Positions 43,712 to 55,952 of a stretch of DNA of 64,000 nt are shown here, piece by piece. The stretch's first letter is position 1; each line of letters begins with the position of its first letter. The notes under the pieces are model-generated. The model did no database searches. It had not been told where the DNA came from and was given only the letters and a program-made list of their open reading frames with translations. This stretch comes from Moniliella sp. 'wahieum' (taxonomy: Eukaryota; Basidiomycota; Moniliellomycetes; Moniliellales; Moniliellaceae), in contig RSEE01000119.1 in NCBI GenBank assembly GCA_003971905.1, forward strand, positions 1 through 64,000. The letters run 5' to 3'. Both the position numbers and the translations under genes were made by a program.

Positions 43712-45045
43712 ATGTCACGCGTGACGTCATGTCAGTCACTAGCTGACTAGTGGCTATTCCGGCGTACTCGGCGGTTCAGGCTACGTAGTACGTCAGATCT
43801 CAGAAGAAATGTGCATTGTGCTCTGTGCCTCGTACGTAGAGTCTGTGTTTGCGCTCCGTTGGGTTGTTTTGGTGGCCATTGTGTCACTTTTGCTTGTTTG
43901 TTACACGACGCTGGAGTGGCGCTGGCGGATTCGCACATCCTACGTAGCCTCCATTATGCTCTTCTTCCAGCTTTGAGCTTCAAGCCTCAATTCATGCTCT
44001 ATTCAATGCCCCGTACTTGGGCCGAGTACTCCGATGCCTCGCCTCGCCTCGCCTCGGCCTCATCTTCAGTAGGGAAGCGCTAATAAAATGCTCAATGCAG
44101 TCATGGAGTTCGCGCTGACCATCAAATTCGGGATTAACGATGTTAATAATGTCAGGAATCGCCCCACCATTTTGGTCTTTTCCACCGGGTCAAAGTGCCG
44201 CCAAGAGCTACTCATATATTGAGGGCGCTCAGCTGAGCCAGAGGTACTGTAAGGGCCTTTTGGCCGTAGGCCTTAGGCTTTATCGGCTGGTTGAACGTTG
44301 AGTACTGAGTAGCCACGCCAATGCGTAATGACTAAATGACACTGCGTACGGAGAGTACGTGAGTACTCTGAGTGGTACTGGGTACTGACTAGTGGCTCGT
44401 GACGCGTGACTATAGTGACTATGCTGGCGCCTCAGCCGCTCCGCGCGTTGGACGCCCAGCACAGCAGCGAGACCACAGATCCGACATTCTCACGATCTCA
44501 CAGGTGGAACGGCGGCCGATGATCGATGATCCTCCTCGGCGTACCTGAGCGCCTGAGCGGCTGAGTGGGTTCTGCGCAGAACGCCGAGGACGCCGGTCTT
44601 GCCCACCGACTCCCACTCTCATTCATATTCATGTTCAAGCTAGCTTCATTCTTCCTGAATCAGCGACCAGCCTGATCGAGATCGCTGACTGCTCACATTT
44701 CAGTCCTTACTTCTCCCCCAGCCACGCCCTCGTCGCAGTCCGTGGGAGAGCGGCGCGGCCAAGCCAGCGCAGGCGAAATATATTGTTTGATCGATTTCAG
44801 CCCCGATTTTTTTCCTTCTTCGTGCGATTGCTCCGAAGGGTCCCGAAGAGCGGGCGGGGCACAGCAGACTCCAAAACCCCACGGGTCGCCCCGAGCGAAA
44901 AGCAATTGAAGACATTGGGACACCGCATATCCGCCCCGCCCACTCCGTTGCCCGCCCTTCTGCCGTGCCCGCCTTTTGCGTGTGTCTTGCTCTCCTCCTT
45001 CCTGAGGCCTGATCCCCATCCACCTCTCCCTCCCTCTTCACCACC

Positions 45046-46982
45046 ATGTCCCTTCTGCCCAGCGCTGTGTGGGCTCAGCCCCCCGACCCAACCAGCTCGG
45101 CGCCCAGCTGGACGCCCGGCTGGGCCTCCCTGCCGACCCCGACCACACTCGCCATCCACCTGCCGCCGCCGGCCAGCGCTAGTGCTCAAGTCGACCTGTC
45201 AGCCTTTACCGTCGTCCGCACCCGCACTGTGCCCAGCATCACCACCTCGTCCCACCCCCCCGGCACGCCACTTGCCTCCTTTCCCTCTACCCGTGGCACC
45301 CCCGCTTCTCCCTGGCTCCGCTCCACCAAGCGATCTGCCACAACGCCCGACCCATCTGAGATGGGAACACGAGCTTGGCAAGTCGAGCTGCTTGCCCCTC
45401 CCCCGGCAGGGCGGCAAGGCGCGCCGCCAGACAGTATTAGTGCCGTTCGCTGGTCCGATGCTGATACAGGGCGGAGCGTAGCGGCAGCAGCGCAGGAAAA
45501 CCTATTTGTGTTCCGTGTTGAAGATGTGGAAACAGCCAAAGGGTGGGCAGCGACATTGGCGCCTCTGTTGGGGGCACCTCCCGCCTCGCCTCAAGTAGCC
45601 AAGTCCCCTGTTTCATCTCGCGGACCTTCGCTTTCCTCCACTGCCCTCTCGAATTCACCCGTTGTGCTTCCCAGCCTGCCCCTGCCGCCAGCCCCGTGGG
45701 TTCCGCCAAGGAAAACGTCCCTAACCTGGGTCAGATCCACGAGAGCTCATCTAAGCCGCACGGGGAATCCGATTCGGCCCCTTCCCCCGCCTGCCGCCCG
45801 GCCCTCGTTCCCCATCGTCGTCACCGTCGAGGAGAATGTCTAGCAAAGGCAAGGGCGGTCTGTGGTCGCGTCTTCTTCCTCGTGGTGTGGGACAGCGTGT
45901 GCGCACGTCAGCGTCGCTAGGCATGGGCAACACCAAGGAAGCCTCTGCTGCCACCGCCACTGCCACACGCCAAGCAGCCAGCACTCCGCAACCCTCTTAT
46001 GGTTCGACTCCGCCTCCGCTCCGACGTCCTCGTTCGTCGGGCAACCTTTGCCCCGCCGTATGCCCTCGCTGCGCTCCCGCTCCGCTCAAGACTTCTCCGG
46101 CGCAAACGCCGATACCCCCTCCTTGTCGCCGAGAGTCTACGAGCCAAGCACGGCCATCCCCTCGCCCCTTTCTTCCCGCACCGGCGGCCTGTCGGAATCC
46201 AACATGCTTCACCTCTCTGTGCCCAGCACGCAACATTCACCCCTACCCTCTCCTCTCCCATCGCCTTCCTTGCAGCAGGACTCGCTGGCGAGTCAGGCCG
46301 CGTTGGAGGAAGACATCCCCTCTTGGCTGCATCAGTTCCGGTACCAAGGGCCTGGAGCTCAACTGCCTGCGATGCGGCCAGCAGCTGCGCCCATGCACTC
46401 ATCCATGTCTAGGCGCATGCCCGCGCCCTCTGCGCGCCCCATGTCCTATGCCGCTCCGAGCCTATACCATGCCGCTTCGATGCCTGTGCTGCGGGAAAAG
46501 GTGGAGCCGCTGCCGCGGCGGAGAGGGATTCGTGACTCGTTCACGTTGACTGCCGAGGCAGTCGCTGGGATTGCGGACAAACTCGCGTCGGGATCCAGCT
46601 CGGTCTGGCACGCGTCCCCGAGGATGGGGTACGAGACGAGGTTGCCCGTGCCCGAGGCTGCGTCGGCAATGGCCCCCCATCCTTCGCCCTTTGACCCGCG
46701 CATCCCGCCTCCTTCCGAATGGGGCCACGAAGCTGAGTCCCCGCCTCGCTTTTCTGCCTACCTCCCGCCTGCAGCTACCTTTTCCCTTCCCCCTCGTGGA
46801 GGTACGGAGAGGAGGCTCCAGCGTCTCTGCCGGGCCTTCGCCAGCGGCGGTGGAGCAGAGAAGAATCAGTAGACCGTCATGCGCTTGTCCTTGCTGCTTT
46901 GCAACAAGACGCCCTGTCGGAACAACAGTTGGCCGGCACTTTTGGGCCGTACGAAGATGGATTGGGGTCGGTGTGGGGATGA
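45046..46982 (+). CDS. Unrecognised Ser/Pro-rich protein
   Basis: ATG 45046 starts MSLLPSAVWAQPPDPTSSA and stays open for 265 codons. A folded-looking patch SISAVRWSDADTGRSVAAAA, QENLFVFRVEDVETAKGWAA (45430-45550) recalls a PH-like beta strand plus helix, but that is weak. After a frame change near 45840 come MSSKGKGGLWSRLLPRG, then Ser/Pro-rich sequence, DIPSWLHQFRYQGPG, VEPLPRRRGIRDSFTLTAEA and VAGIADKLASG. After another slip near 46870, DRHALVLAALQQDALSEQQL and AGTFGPYEDGLGSVWG end at TGA 46980-46982. No family is recognised. Codon content and the coherent C-terminus support a real gene. It is divergent from the Zn2Cys6 gene across 4.5 kb. Confidence 0.6.
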
Positions 46983-48559
46983 AGAGCGGCTGCCGGCGCT
47001 GAGGTCGGTGCACGCCTAGTGCAACCCTGTGCGGCCCCGCGCGGCCCAGCGACAAAGTCGCGTCCCGCGTCGGGGGCCCAGGTTGGCTTGGCTACGCAGC
47101 TATACCAATCCGAATTTCCCATCCCGTATAGGTGCAATTCTACAAAACCTACTACTGGCCGGCAGAGGACGAAAGAACCAACCCAACCTCACCCCCTCGA
47201 ACCTGTGAACCTTTGCCCCTTTCCGCCAATACGGATCTTCTATCTTTATCTTGCTCGATTTGCACACCCTGCACCATCTTTCCCCCCTTGCTCGCCCTCT
47301 GTTGAACGAGTCGGCCTCCACGCTTGCCTGCCGTGCAGGCTTTTGTCGGTGCCCTGTCCGACAGGACGCCTTGCGTTTTGACACAGGACCTTGCCTTATA
47401 CACACCGTGCTTCCGAGTAATTTATCATTACTGCCCACCCATTAGATCTTTCTGTCGTTCGTTGTCTCTTGGCGGCGTTGTAAACTGGTACCATTCTCTC
47501 TCCCTTACTAGTTGGCACCCGTCGTCCTAACCGTCCTAATTGGATATCCCAGTTCGTAATGCATAACGTACGTGCGTAGAAACCTGTGCTGCACTCACAG
47601 ATCCATCTAGTAAGCCTGCTTGATACAATTCGATACCCGATAGCCACCGCTGCCCGGTCGCTCTCCAACCGGAATTCCGCGGTGGGCACTGCCACATCTC
47701 TTACTACAACCCCGCCGGGCCATGTGGTCTACCCTATGTATATCGGATTGCTTGGTGTACATCGGAATGCTTCATGTGCATCTTGGAGGTTGCTGTATGT
47801 GCTCAGCGCGCTCAGCCTGAGTGCTCAGAGACACTCAGTACTCACAGGGCCCTGGGCATTCAATATTCACCGGTATTCAATATTCACGGCACGTTCACCC
47901 GTACCGTTTGACGTATGTTCAACGTGTTCGCCGTTCTTATGTTTACGCGTTTACGGACGTGTGAATGTGCACAGCGGGCGTGAATGCGGTGGGGGAGCCA
48001 AAAGTTGACCTCCTCGCGTGGCTATTTACTGACCTGCACTGACTGAAGGACGCTCGGGAGCTGAATAATGCGAGCACGAAGGGGGAAATCAACGGCCAGC
48101 TGAGTGCCTGGCTGCAGTGTGAGTGAGAGTGTACGTTGACCTACTACTATTAATAGTAGCTTGTGACCTGCATGTGATCCTTTAAACGTTTTGAATGTAG
48201 GAAGACGGGAAGCGGGGTTTTGGTCATGCAAAGTACTATTTAGTAAGACACGCGAGCGCGATGACATGGACTTTATTGCATGATGCCAGTAAGACTGCAG
48301 ATTAGTTCCAGCGCAGCAAAAGGTCTAGCTAGTATCGTTTCATGACAACACTCCCGCTCCATCCTCTCATTCCTAGGTCCAAACCCCGAGTCCTGCTCTG
48401 AGAGATGAGTCTCATCACCATCAAGACCAACAAAGATCCATTTCTGGGGCCGGGTGATGCATGACGAGGCGCAGTGCCACGGACGAAGACAGGCTGGTTG
48501 ACCCGGCGGAGCCTACGCGCCCGTTCGCCTTCTAACCACGTCCCCAGGCTGGTCAAAGG

Positions 48560-49270
48560 GGTCGTATGTCCGATCTCAGTTGAGGCCTATCCGGGGACGG
48601 CAGGGCCACCCAATTGTCGGTATTTTCCTTTCCGCGACGATAGTCGACGCCCCGTTTACCTTACCTTTCTAGGTTGCCCGTGCCGGAACCGTCTCCCCTG
48701 TTCTCTCCTCTGTTCTCCCCGTTCCTCCCCCATTGCGTTTTTGTTTCCCTTTTAGTCCCTGTCTGTTAGCAATTAATGATTTGTGGTTTTCCCCCACGGT
48801 CCATTGGCGTTCCCCCCTACTCTCCTCTCGCCAATGGATCAATCCAGTACAGATAACTTCTCTTGGTTGTTCCGCCAGCTCACGTCTTCAGCCCTCTGTT
48901 CCCAAATCCAAGTGCAGCTCAGTTCAGCCGCGTGTGATCCCGCCTACAGCACGCCGCCCCCAGTCCCCATCCAGCTCCAGTCCAGCAATGTGTGTCCTCC
49001 GCTGCCTCCTCCCGTCTCTGAGCCCGAAGGCTTCAGACACGCTACTGCCGCCCAAGCTGATTCAAAGCACCCTTGCCACACTTTTGCAGCCGCATCTGCT
49101 ATACGCCGAGAGACCTATCCCCTTGTCCTTCGCTCCGCTCATCGGACCCACCAATCAGCCCTAGTGAGTAACTGCCGTGAGTCGACCTTTAGACCCCAAT
49201 GGATTGTACCCCCAAACCCCTTCGAGCGGGCCTCCTGGCCACGCCCGCGCACGACACGCAGCGCTCACAG
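48560..49270. repeat. Dispersed repeat, copy B (about 0.7 kb)
   Basis: Second copy of the element at 42580-43270, same orientation, about 6 kb away on the other side of the unrecognised gene. Similarity is patchy with short indels and many transitions, so the copies are old. Confidence 0.7.
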
Positions 49271-49558
49271 CCAGAGCATTCGGGCTCATAAAAGACTGTA
49301 ACTGACCGACGTCCTTGTTATCCCCGGGAATCCATTCGATGTGGTATCTAATTAGCGTCCAAATCCACAGAATCCAGCTTCCTCTGTACGGATTGCTGCG
49401 GAAGTTGAGTGGCACAGTGAAAAGAACTGTTGTTTGACCTCTATAATTGCCCTGATGTGGCCTTCTCATGACAGACACTCTCTAGGACCACGGACTACCG
49501 CGACACGAGTTTTTCCCGATCCGGCGCATCCGCAAACTTTTGCCACGAGAACCGACAT

Positions 49559-49695
49559 CCCGATTCACAGGGTGGGCCTAACTTTGCCTCTATCTAACTC
49601 CGTTCGAATGCGCCAACAGTGTCCGGTACGGTTCGAACAACAACCAAGAGTTTTCCGTCCTCCATGTGGGAAACCAACCTGCCCTGTGAATCGGG
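49559..49695. repeat. 14-bp perfect inverted repeat bounding 137 bp
   Basis: CCCGATTCACAGGG at 49559-49572 is exactly complementary-inverted to CCCTGTGAATCGGG at 49682-49695. GTTCGAA words inside add secondary symmetry. Could be a small MITE-like element or a hairpin RNA locus; no target-site duplication is obvious. Confidence 0.75.
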
Positions 49696-51171
49696 TTCAA
49701 GTTCGGGATCCTCCATGAAACCGACTACACTTGCGTTCGGCCATTTTATCAAGGAGACCCTCCTCGACCATCTGTGGCTATTCGATATGCCACGTTCAGC
49801 GAAGAGAGATGCAAGAGAAAATGTGTATCAAACCACTGATATATTAGCGGAAAAAAGTAGCAATGAGGAGAGGTTGAAGGCCGGGAGAAGAATTGCAAGA
49901 GTATGAAAGGAAATCGGATCGGTAGCTCGGAAAAACCCCAGCAGAGGAGCGAGTGCCCGGAATGTTATAAGCAATTTCCTCGGGGGGGGGGAGGTCGACT
50001 AGGCTTTCGTGCTACTGCCTGGGAGTGGTTCTCCCGCTCGACAGGGGGTGGCCTTGTACTCTGCCACACTGCAAACTAACTGGAGAGGCACTGTGGCTTG
50101 TCTAGCAAGGTGCAAGCAAAACTGACTTTGGAAGTGGGAACTTGACTGTCCATTTCGTACTGTGTGGGGAACGGAAGGAGATAGGCAGGGGAGAACCCAG
50201 ATAGATGTACAATGACTACAACGGAAAATATAGGCACGACCATCGTCATTCCCTTGCGACGTCTTATGAGTCTAGGCTCATAGGCATGCCTGACGGCATG
50301 ACGGCAAATGAGATGACGTAATGCCTACCAGGACAGGGGTAGCCGTATCCGTGATCAACAGAAGAAGGGTGCAGATGCAAGCATGCCTCAGGTACGTCCA
50401 CATCAATGTGTTCTCTAAACTATAAAAAGGGATATTATTATACCCGGAGCTTGCGTATAAGGAGCCAACATATCTAAGTGTACATCTTATTCCGTATCTC
50501 CTTCGCTCGTCTTCTTGGTCATTTGCCAGCAAGTACTCATCATTTCCGTCCCTATCTCGGTATGTCGTTAATATTCATAGAAAACGTGTAACCGTCATCG
50601 TCACACTTTCGTTATCTTCCCGGATGGCTCTGCTATATATGTTCTGCTCTCTGAGTTCCTGTGTCTCATTTCTATCAAACGATGCTCCAATTGATTGCTA
50701 CCTTTCCGTATTCCGTCTTTCTTCTGGCTTTCTGTCTCGTTGTTGAGCTTAGCGTTCGCCTCCTGGCGCGCTTTTGCCTCTTTGATCCTTCGGTGCCGAT
50801 TATGCGTTTCTCTTTGTCTCATTCCCCGTGTGTTGCATATAGTAGCCTCTTCCCTCTACCATATCCCTTCTTTGTATGGAGTTGTTTTGCCTGGCACAAT
50901 ACCGGACTTTCTATACTCATCGGCGTCGTCTTACCTGGACCTTACCCTCGCGCGTGAAGAGAAGACCAGATGCCTTAGGGATGGGGAGGATGAGAATGCG
51001 ATCAGTTGAATCGCTGTAGTACAGACAGAGAAGAACCATAAACCAAGGGGAACAGGGCCTATCCCAAACTTGGGTTCACACCACCTGCATGTGGCGACTA
51101 TATATAACCTCGCGCTACCTAGGGTACGGGACCGGATGGCGAGAGCCGGAGGGTCCTGATATCCTGGCGAT

Positions 51172-51294
51172 CCCCCTGGTTCCTTGACCCTGGTGGCGCC
51201 CCCAAGTAACCCCCGCAAGATGAACGGTTAGGTTTAGACGTAGCGTTCCCCCTGTCCCAGCCTTAAGCTCTGCCAATGAAGTGGAACCAGGGGG
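51172..51294. repeat. 12-bp perfect inverted repeat bounding 123 bp
   Basis: CCCCCTGGTTCC at 51172-51183 pairs with GGAACCAGGGGG at 51283-51294. Similar in size to the structure at 49559-49695 but with unrelated sequence. Confidence 0.75.
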
Positions 51295-53917
51295 GTGTAC
51301 GCTCGACAAGCATCAACATTTTTCGTTTACCGCCCTCTCCTCCTGTGTTTTTTTCTCTGCGACCAACACCGCGTCTCCATATTCAATTGTTTGTACATAT
51401 CTTCTTGCTCGGGATCCACAACAGAACCAACATCTGATTTCGCGTCCAGTTGATTACAGGGTAACACTACTATAGAAACAGAGAAAACAGCAACCAATCA
51501 GATGAGCAAAAAAATCAAAAGCTCCTTAGATGTGTCTTCTGACCTGTGCGCGCATTTGCCCTTCCCCCCGCTCTTACTCCCCCTCCTACATTTTATTCAG
51601 GCGACGGAAGGGAGATCTGACCACTCTCTCACACTTTCAAACGGTAAGATTGCTTCACCTGGTATATGTAGTACGAAAGGCCATACAACTACCCTTTGGA
51701 TGTTAAACGTTAACAGCAAATTCCTTTTTTTCTGCTGTTGTAGTTGAACGCTCATGAACTCGATGTGGACATATGAAATTGCATGGAAGACGTAAGTCTG
51801 GCTTTGAGACACATCACGATCTCTGTTGGAGTTCGTTCGCTCTTCGACCCACAGGAGAGGCGGAAGATCCACATCCACCAGCGTTCTCGGTGAGTACTCA
51901 GATCGATCAGACTGAGTACTGAGTACGCGTGAAGAGTACCCCCCGGGCCCTTGCATTGAAGGCTGGTGGGCAGATCATTAATCAGTCCTCAAGTATACTC
52001 AGTACTGAGACTCAACACTCTCAGCGCCTCAGCTAGTAGTAAGCAGAGCAGCTATCTTGATCAACCGTAATCACTTCGGATCACTCACTAGCGTGGCGAG
52101 TCACTTTGCTGGCTACTAGCAGTCACTAGTCAGAGCTATATTTGTAGCCACTGTGAGATGTGAGTTTGGCAGTTGGCTAGGCGTGCGCGTTTGTGGAGAA
52201 ACGCGCGGCGGAGACAGGCTGGGCAGATCTATGGGGGGGGCTTGTCAAAGAGGAGACGGCAGGGGCCGACGGATGCAGGATGCATGGAGGGAGCGTGTGT
52301 GGTCGATGGGTATTTTGCACAGACGAGGGGGTTCCGGCAGGCGGTGGTGTGGCATGAATGCGATGCGTGATGGTTCTACGCAGGATGCTTTTTCCGATGC
52401 CTCCCGAATGAAAGCGGAGTGGGCACATCTGGATTTCCGATCTAAGACCTACTGGAGTATCGAGATTATCCGGGAACTGCAACACATCACGCACCACACA
52501 TCATGCATGCATCATGGAGTGTGCCTCTGTGCGCAGGCCAAGCGCCGGGGATTTTTTTTTTTTTTTCAACACGAGCGCACGCTTGGCGCACAGGCCGCGC
52601 ATGCGCTTTCCCAAAGAGTGTGGGGTGTATTCCGTGTGTGGCGCACGTGTGGTGCGCTTGGCTGCTTATTGGAATATGCGCCGCTTCCGCCTCTTCTGCC
52701 TGCTTCCGCTCTCTGCGATGGAGAGCTGGCGTCGCTGAGCCTGCTGAGCCTCAGCGTAGCCAACATATGGTCTTGGGGGCATACGTGGTACGCGTTACGC
52801 GCGTTACGCAAAACATAATATGCGTTCCGCCGGTCGTACCAGGAATCCACCAGCAGGCAGGGTGCGGTGGTACCTGAGCTGACATTTGGTGGGGGCCGGA
52901 GGGGGCCTGCTGGGTCTGGCCTGGTGTGGCCTGGCCTGGCCTTGGCCCAGCTGGTGTTGGGTTCGCTCTAGCCGGCGCTGGTCCGCAGCAGGCAGACGCA
53001 CTGGCGCCATGCGCAGGGGAGACGCGGAGGACCCTGGTGTGCCCGAGCAGGTTGCCCCGAAGCGACATCGGAAAATGGCACAAGTGGCAGACCTGCCTGG
53101 AAGGTACGTAAGCGTACCCCGTACCTCCTAGTCCCTCCGGCTCAACCCAAGTGCCCAGAGCTGCTGTGTGTGGCTGCGCCCCCCGGCTGCGATCGGGCGG
53201 CACCAACACGGGGGCACGGGGCCTGTGCTGTGCGGTGCTGTGCTGGGCCTGCGGTGCTGTCCCGCTGTCCAGCCTTGTTCAGCCCGGCCCGGCCCGGGGC
53301 TCAGCAGGGTGCACCAGCAGGGCGCCTGTATGGGTGGATACGCCGGAAAGAGAGACGATCGGTGATCTGGCGTGGCAACCAGTGACCTGCACCTGCCCCA
53401 CCCTCCCTTGCAGGCAGGACGAGTTTTACTAGCTACTGCCCTGTCTCGCTCAGTCCGCACAGGGTGCACCAAAAACTTTTTTTTCTTTGCGTTGCCCCCC
53501 CTCGTGCTCGCAGATCAGATGCGCCGCAACAGGTGTCCCCAATATATACCACCGCCACCCATCCACCCGCATCTATCTCCTCTTTGCTCTTGCCGCCACC
53601 GCCACCGCCACCACCACCACCGTATCCCCCCACCCTCCAAGACGAGCTTCCCGTCATTAACGTCATCGTACTGCGTGCCACATTTCAGACCCGTGCTGAC
53701 GCGCTGAGCGCTACCGCCGAGTGACCCGAACAAGTCACCTGCAGGATTCAGTCGTTCTATCACCTATCACCTCCTTCTTCCCCCCACCTGCTGTGCTTGA
53801 AGTTGGATCGCCTGTGGCTGCGCTGGTGGGTGCCACGTTCCTAACCCATCTTCGCCCCGTCGAGCCAATCACCCACAAGCGCCCCTTCCTTCTTCTCTAC
53901 CACGCTTCCTCCTTGCC

Positions 53918-55120
53918 ATGGTCCGAGTGGCCACTCGGCCATTCGCCTCGCCCACCTCGGACGACAAGGCCACTCCAGTGCCTTCGCATGACGTTACTCC
54001 CAGCCAGCCTCAGCTGCCGCGACCGCCGCCGGGGTCAAAGGTGCCCCCGGCCGGAGCCGATGCTACGGACGCCAGCGCAGCTTCTGCCGCGCCCAAGAAG
54101 ACCAAGAAGCGGCCGCCTGGATCGGGCCGGCCGGTGCGCAAGCCGCGTCGCTCCAGTGCAGAGGTTCATGAGGAGTTGATGAAGGCGCAGGCGGACCTGG
54201 ACTGGCTCGAGGATAATCTGTGTACCGTCTGTTCTCAGCTAGTGCCAGGCCGGGAGCTGTACTGCTCCGCTTCGTGTCGCATGGCCGATGGCGGCACGCT
54301 GCCCACGTCCCCGACTAGCTTGGCGCCTTGCTCGGGGCTGGGCCGACTTTCGCTTTCTCATTCCCATTCTCATTCCAATTCTCATTCCTTCTCATTCTCA
54401 TTTGCGGCGTGCGTCGGTATCGCCTTGCTCGGCGCACAGCTGGGCGTCGGAAGAGCGGCGCGACTCGCCCTCGACCCTGACCGAGTCGGAATCGGAGCCT
54501 ACGCCAGACACGCCTTCGCCCTTTGCTGGGGCGAGGCGGACGGTGGTGCCGGAGCCACCGCCGCTGGGCCTACCTGCCTCGCTCGTCGACCTCGCCACCC
54601 CACGGCCACCATTGATGGGAACAACCAAGATGCGCTACAACCGTCGTCCTTCCAAGGCGCCCTTACCGCCGCCTGTGCTCTTGGACAGCCCTGCCTCGCC
54701 TACTTTGTGCCGCCGCGCCACCGCCACTCGTACGCCATGGGCATGTACGCCACCACCCCGCGCGCCGAGCCGTCCGAGCCGGCGACAGAGACCGACGCTC
54801 GCCTGTCCACCACGCCCCAGGCCGGTCGCTATACTGCCTTCCCCGCCGCCGTGCCGGCGGGAGGGCGGGCGTTGCGTCGGACGTCCTTGGTGGGGCCCCA
54901 GGCCTGCGCGGCGTCCGGCACCTCCTCTACCCCCTTTGGCGAGTGGAGGGTACCGTTTGGCACGCCGGCTTCGCCCCACCGCGTCATCTGGCACAGCGGT
55001 CCGCAAGCACCGGAAGCGTACCCCCACTGTAATCGTCGTGCCACGTCGCGGCCTCCGGCCCAGTTGGCCCTGCCTTTGCTCTCGCCCCTTCCGTCACCGA
55101 CGAACCGGAGCGGATTCTGA
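53918..55120 (+). CDS. Ecl1-like zinc-knuckle protein (tentative)
   Basis: ATG 53918 begins MVRVATRPFASPTSDDKATP and is open for 400 codons. A basic patch KKTKKRPPGSGRPVRKPRRS precedes EELMKAQADLDWLEDN and the compact motif LCTVCSQLVPGRELYCSASC followed by RMAD, that is C-x2-C-x8-C-x3-C. The DLDW...C..C...YCS..CR.AD arrangement is what I associate with fungal ECL1/2/3 chronological-lifespan regulators and related basidiomycete proteins. Downstream is Ser/His/Phe low-complexity sequence (ATTCTC repeats, 54357-54400). The alternate frame DSPSTLTESESEPTPDTPSP looks more natural than the one above it, so frame slips are likely after the zinc motif and the true C-terminus is unclear. Confidence 0.5.
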   Translation: MVRVATRPFASPTSDDKATPVPSHDVTPSQPQLPRPPPGSKVPPAGADATDASAASAAPKKTKKRPPGSGRPVRKPRRSSAEVHEELMKAQADLDWLEDNLCTVCSQLVPGRELYCSASCRMADGGTLPTSPTSLAPCSGLGRLSLSHSHSHSNSHSFSFSFAACVGIALLGAQLGVGRAARLALDPDRVGIGAYARHAFALCWGEADGGAGATAAGPTCLARRPRHPTATIDGNNQDALQPSSFQGALTAACALGQPCLAYFVPPRHRHSYAMGMYATTPRAEPSEPATETDARLSTTPQAGRYTAFPAAVPAGGRALRRTSLVGPQACAASGTSSTPFGEWRVPFGTPASPHRVIWHSGPQAPEAYPHCNRRATSRPPAQLALPLLSPLPSPTNRSGF

Positions 55121-55952
55121 GACGAAAGAGGTGCCGTGCTGCGCGGGATACGGGCGACTGACACCTTCACACCAGTCCTTGGATTCTACGCTTGGTTTGG
55201 CACCCTTGTCGATTGGGCCGGCGTACGGTGGCTTGTCACACCTTTTCTTTTGTACTTGCCTTTTCTCCTCCCCCCCCCCCCCAAAAAAAAGCCCTTCCAA
55301 ACCTAGGGCACACCCCGATCTGGGGACATACTCATCATCTCATCTGATCTTGCGATCAAGCATATCCACCCCGCACAGCCCATTTTTCAAAGGGCAAAGT
55401 AGTAGTAGTACCACACGCCAATTTATGGGTCCTACCTCCGCTCGTCCTCATCGACCATCGAATCATCGTCGATCCATAGAGCCTGGACAGCTACCCAGCG
55501 CCCTCCACAGGGCGGAACAAGTATAACCATACACATGCCGGAGAGCACTGCACGCGCGCAGAATGTCCATTGGCCTATTTACATTCTCCTGCCGCAGTGG
55601 CGGAGCCCTCAATCGGTGCATGTGCCGACGACCCTGTGTTCTTCGAGCTGCATGGGAGGAAGGGGACTCATAACCGTTCTGCACCACGTGTGCCGGCACA
55701 GCACTGTACGTCGACGACGAATTAGCCTGACAAAGTCAAAGTGCCTCGCTACAGAGGCAAATTGTGAGCACCAACACTATGATTACTCAGCCCCGCTCGG
55801 TCCAACCGGCATTCTGCCTGCATACGGGATACAACTGTCGGAACGACCGATATAAATTCAATCGATTACGAGGATCCAACGAGAGGAGAGGCAGTGCCTC
55901 CAGCGCTCACCCTGACCGGCCTTAGCCTTGGGCTCGGGGTTCGGTAGGGCGA
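55121..55952. other. Convergent intergenic region
   Basis: Lies between the 3' ends of the Ecl1-like and PXB genes. C-run followed by A-run at 55270-55288. Nothing else recognised. Confidence 0.5.

Larger units (their letters stand above)
40526..45045. other. Gene-poor 4.5-kb intergenic region with repeats
   Basis: Between divergent genes. Holds a poly-G run (40710-40728), heptad arrays (41599-41649, 43384-43408, 43461-43517, 43645-43711) and copy A of the 0.7-kb dispersed repeat (about 42580-43270). No ORF has recognisable content. Confidence 0.6.
46983..53917. other. Gene-free 6.9-kb region, comparatively AT-rich
   Basis: Stops are frequent in all frames and no coherent protein is seen. 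Contains copy B of the dispersed repeat, two inverted-repeat-bounded segments (49559-49695 and 51172-51294), heptad words (AGTACT near 51893-51930, ACGCGTT near 52790-52812, AATATT+C near 47857-47887), a T-run at 52549-52566 and a (CCACCG)n tract at 53590-53626. It may be relic mobile DNA. Confidence 0.6.

Noticed and set aside
49600..49700. Possible tRNA because of GGTTCGAAC and GGTTCAAG words
   Set aside because: No matching A-box or cloverleaf could be laid out around them.
50661..51009. Two overlapping hydrophobic ORFs (98 and 104 codons)
   Set aside because: Both are T-rich DNA translated in two frames; no start context, motif or neighbouring gene supports them.
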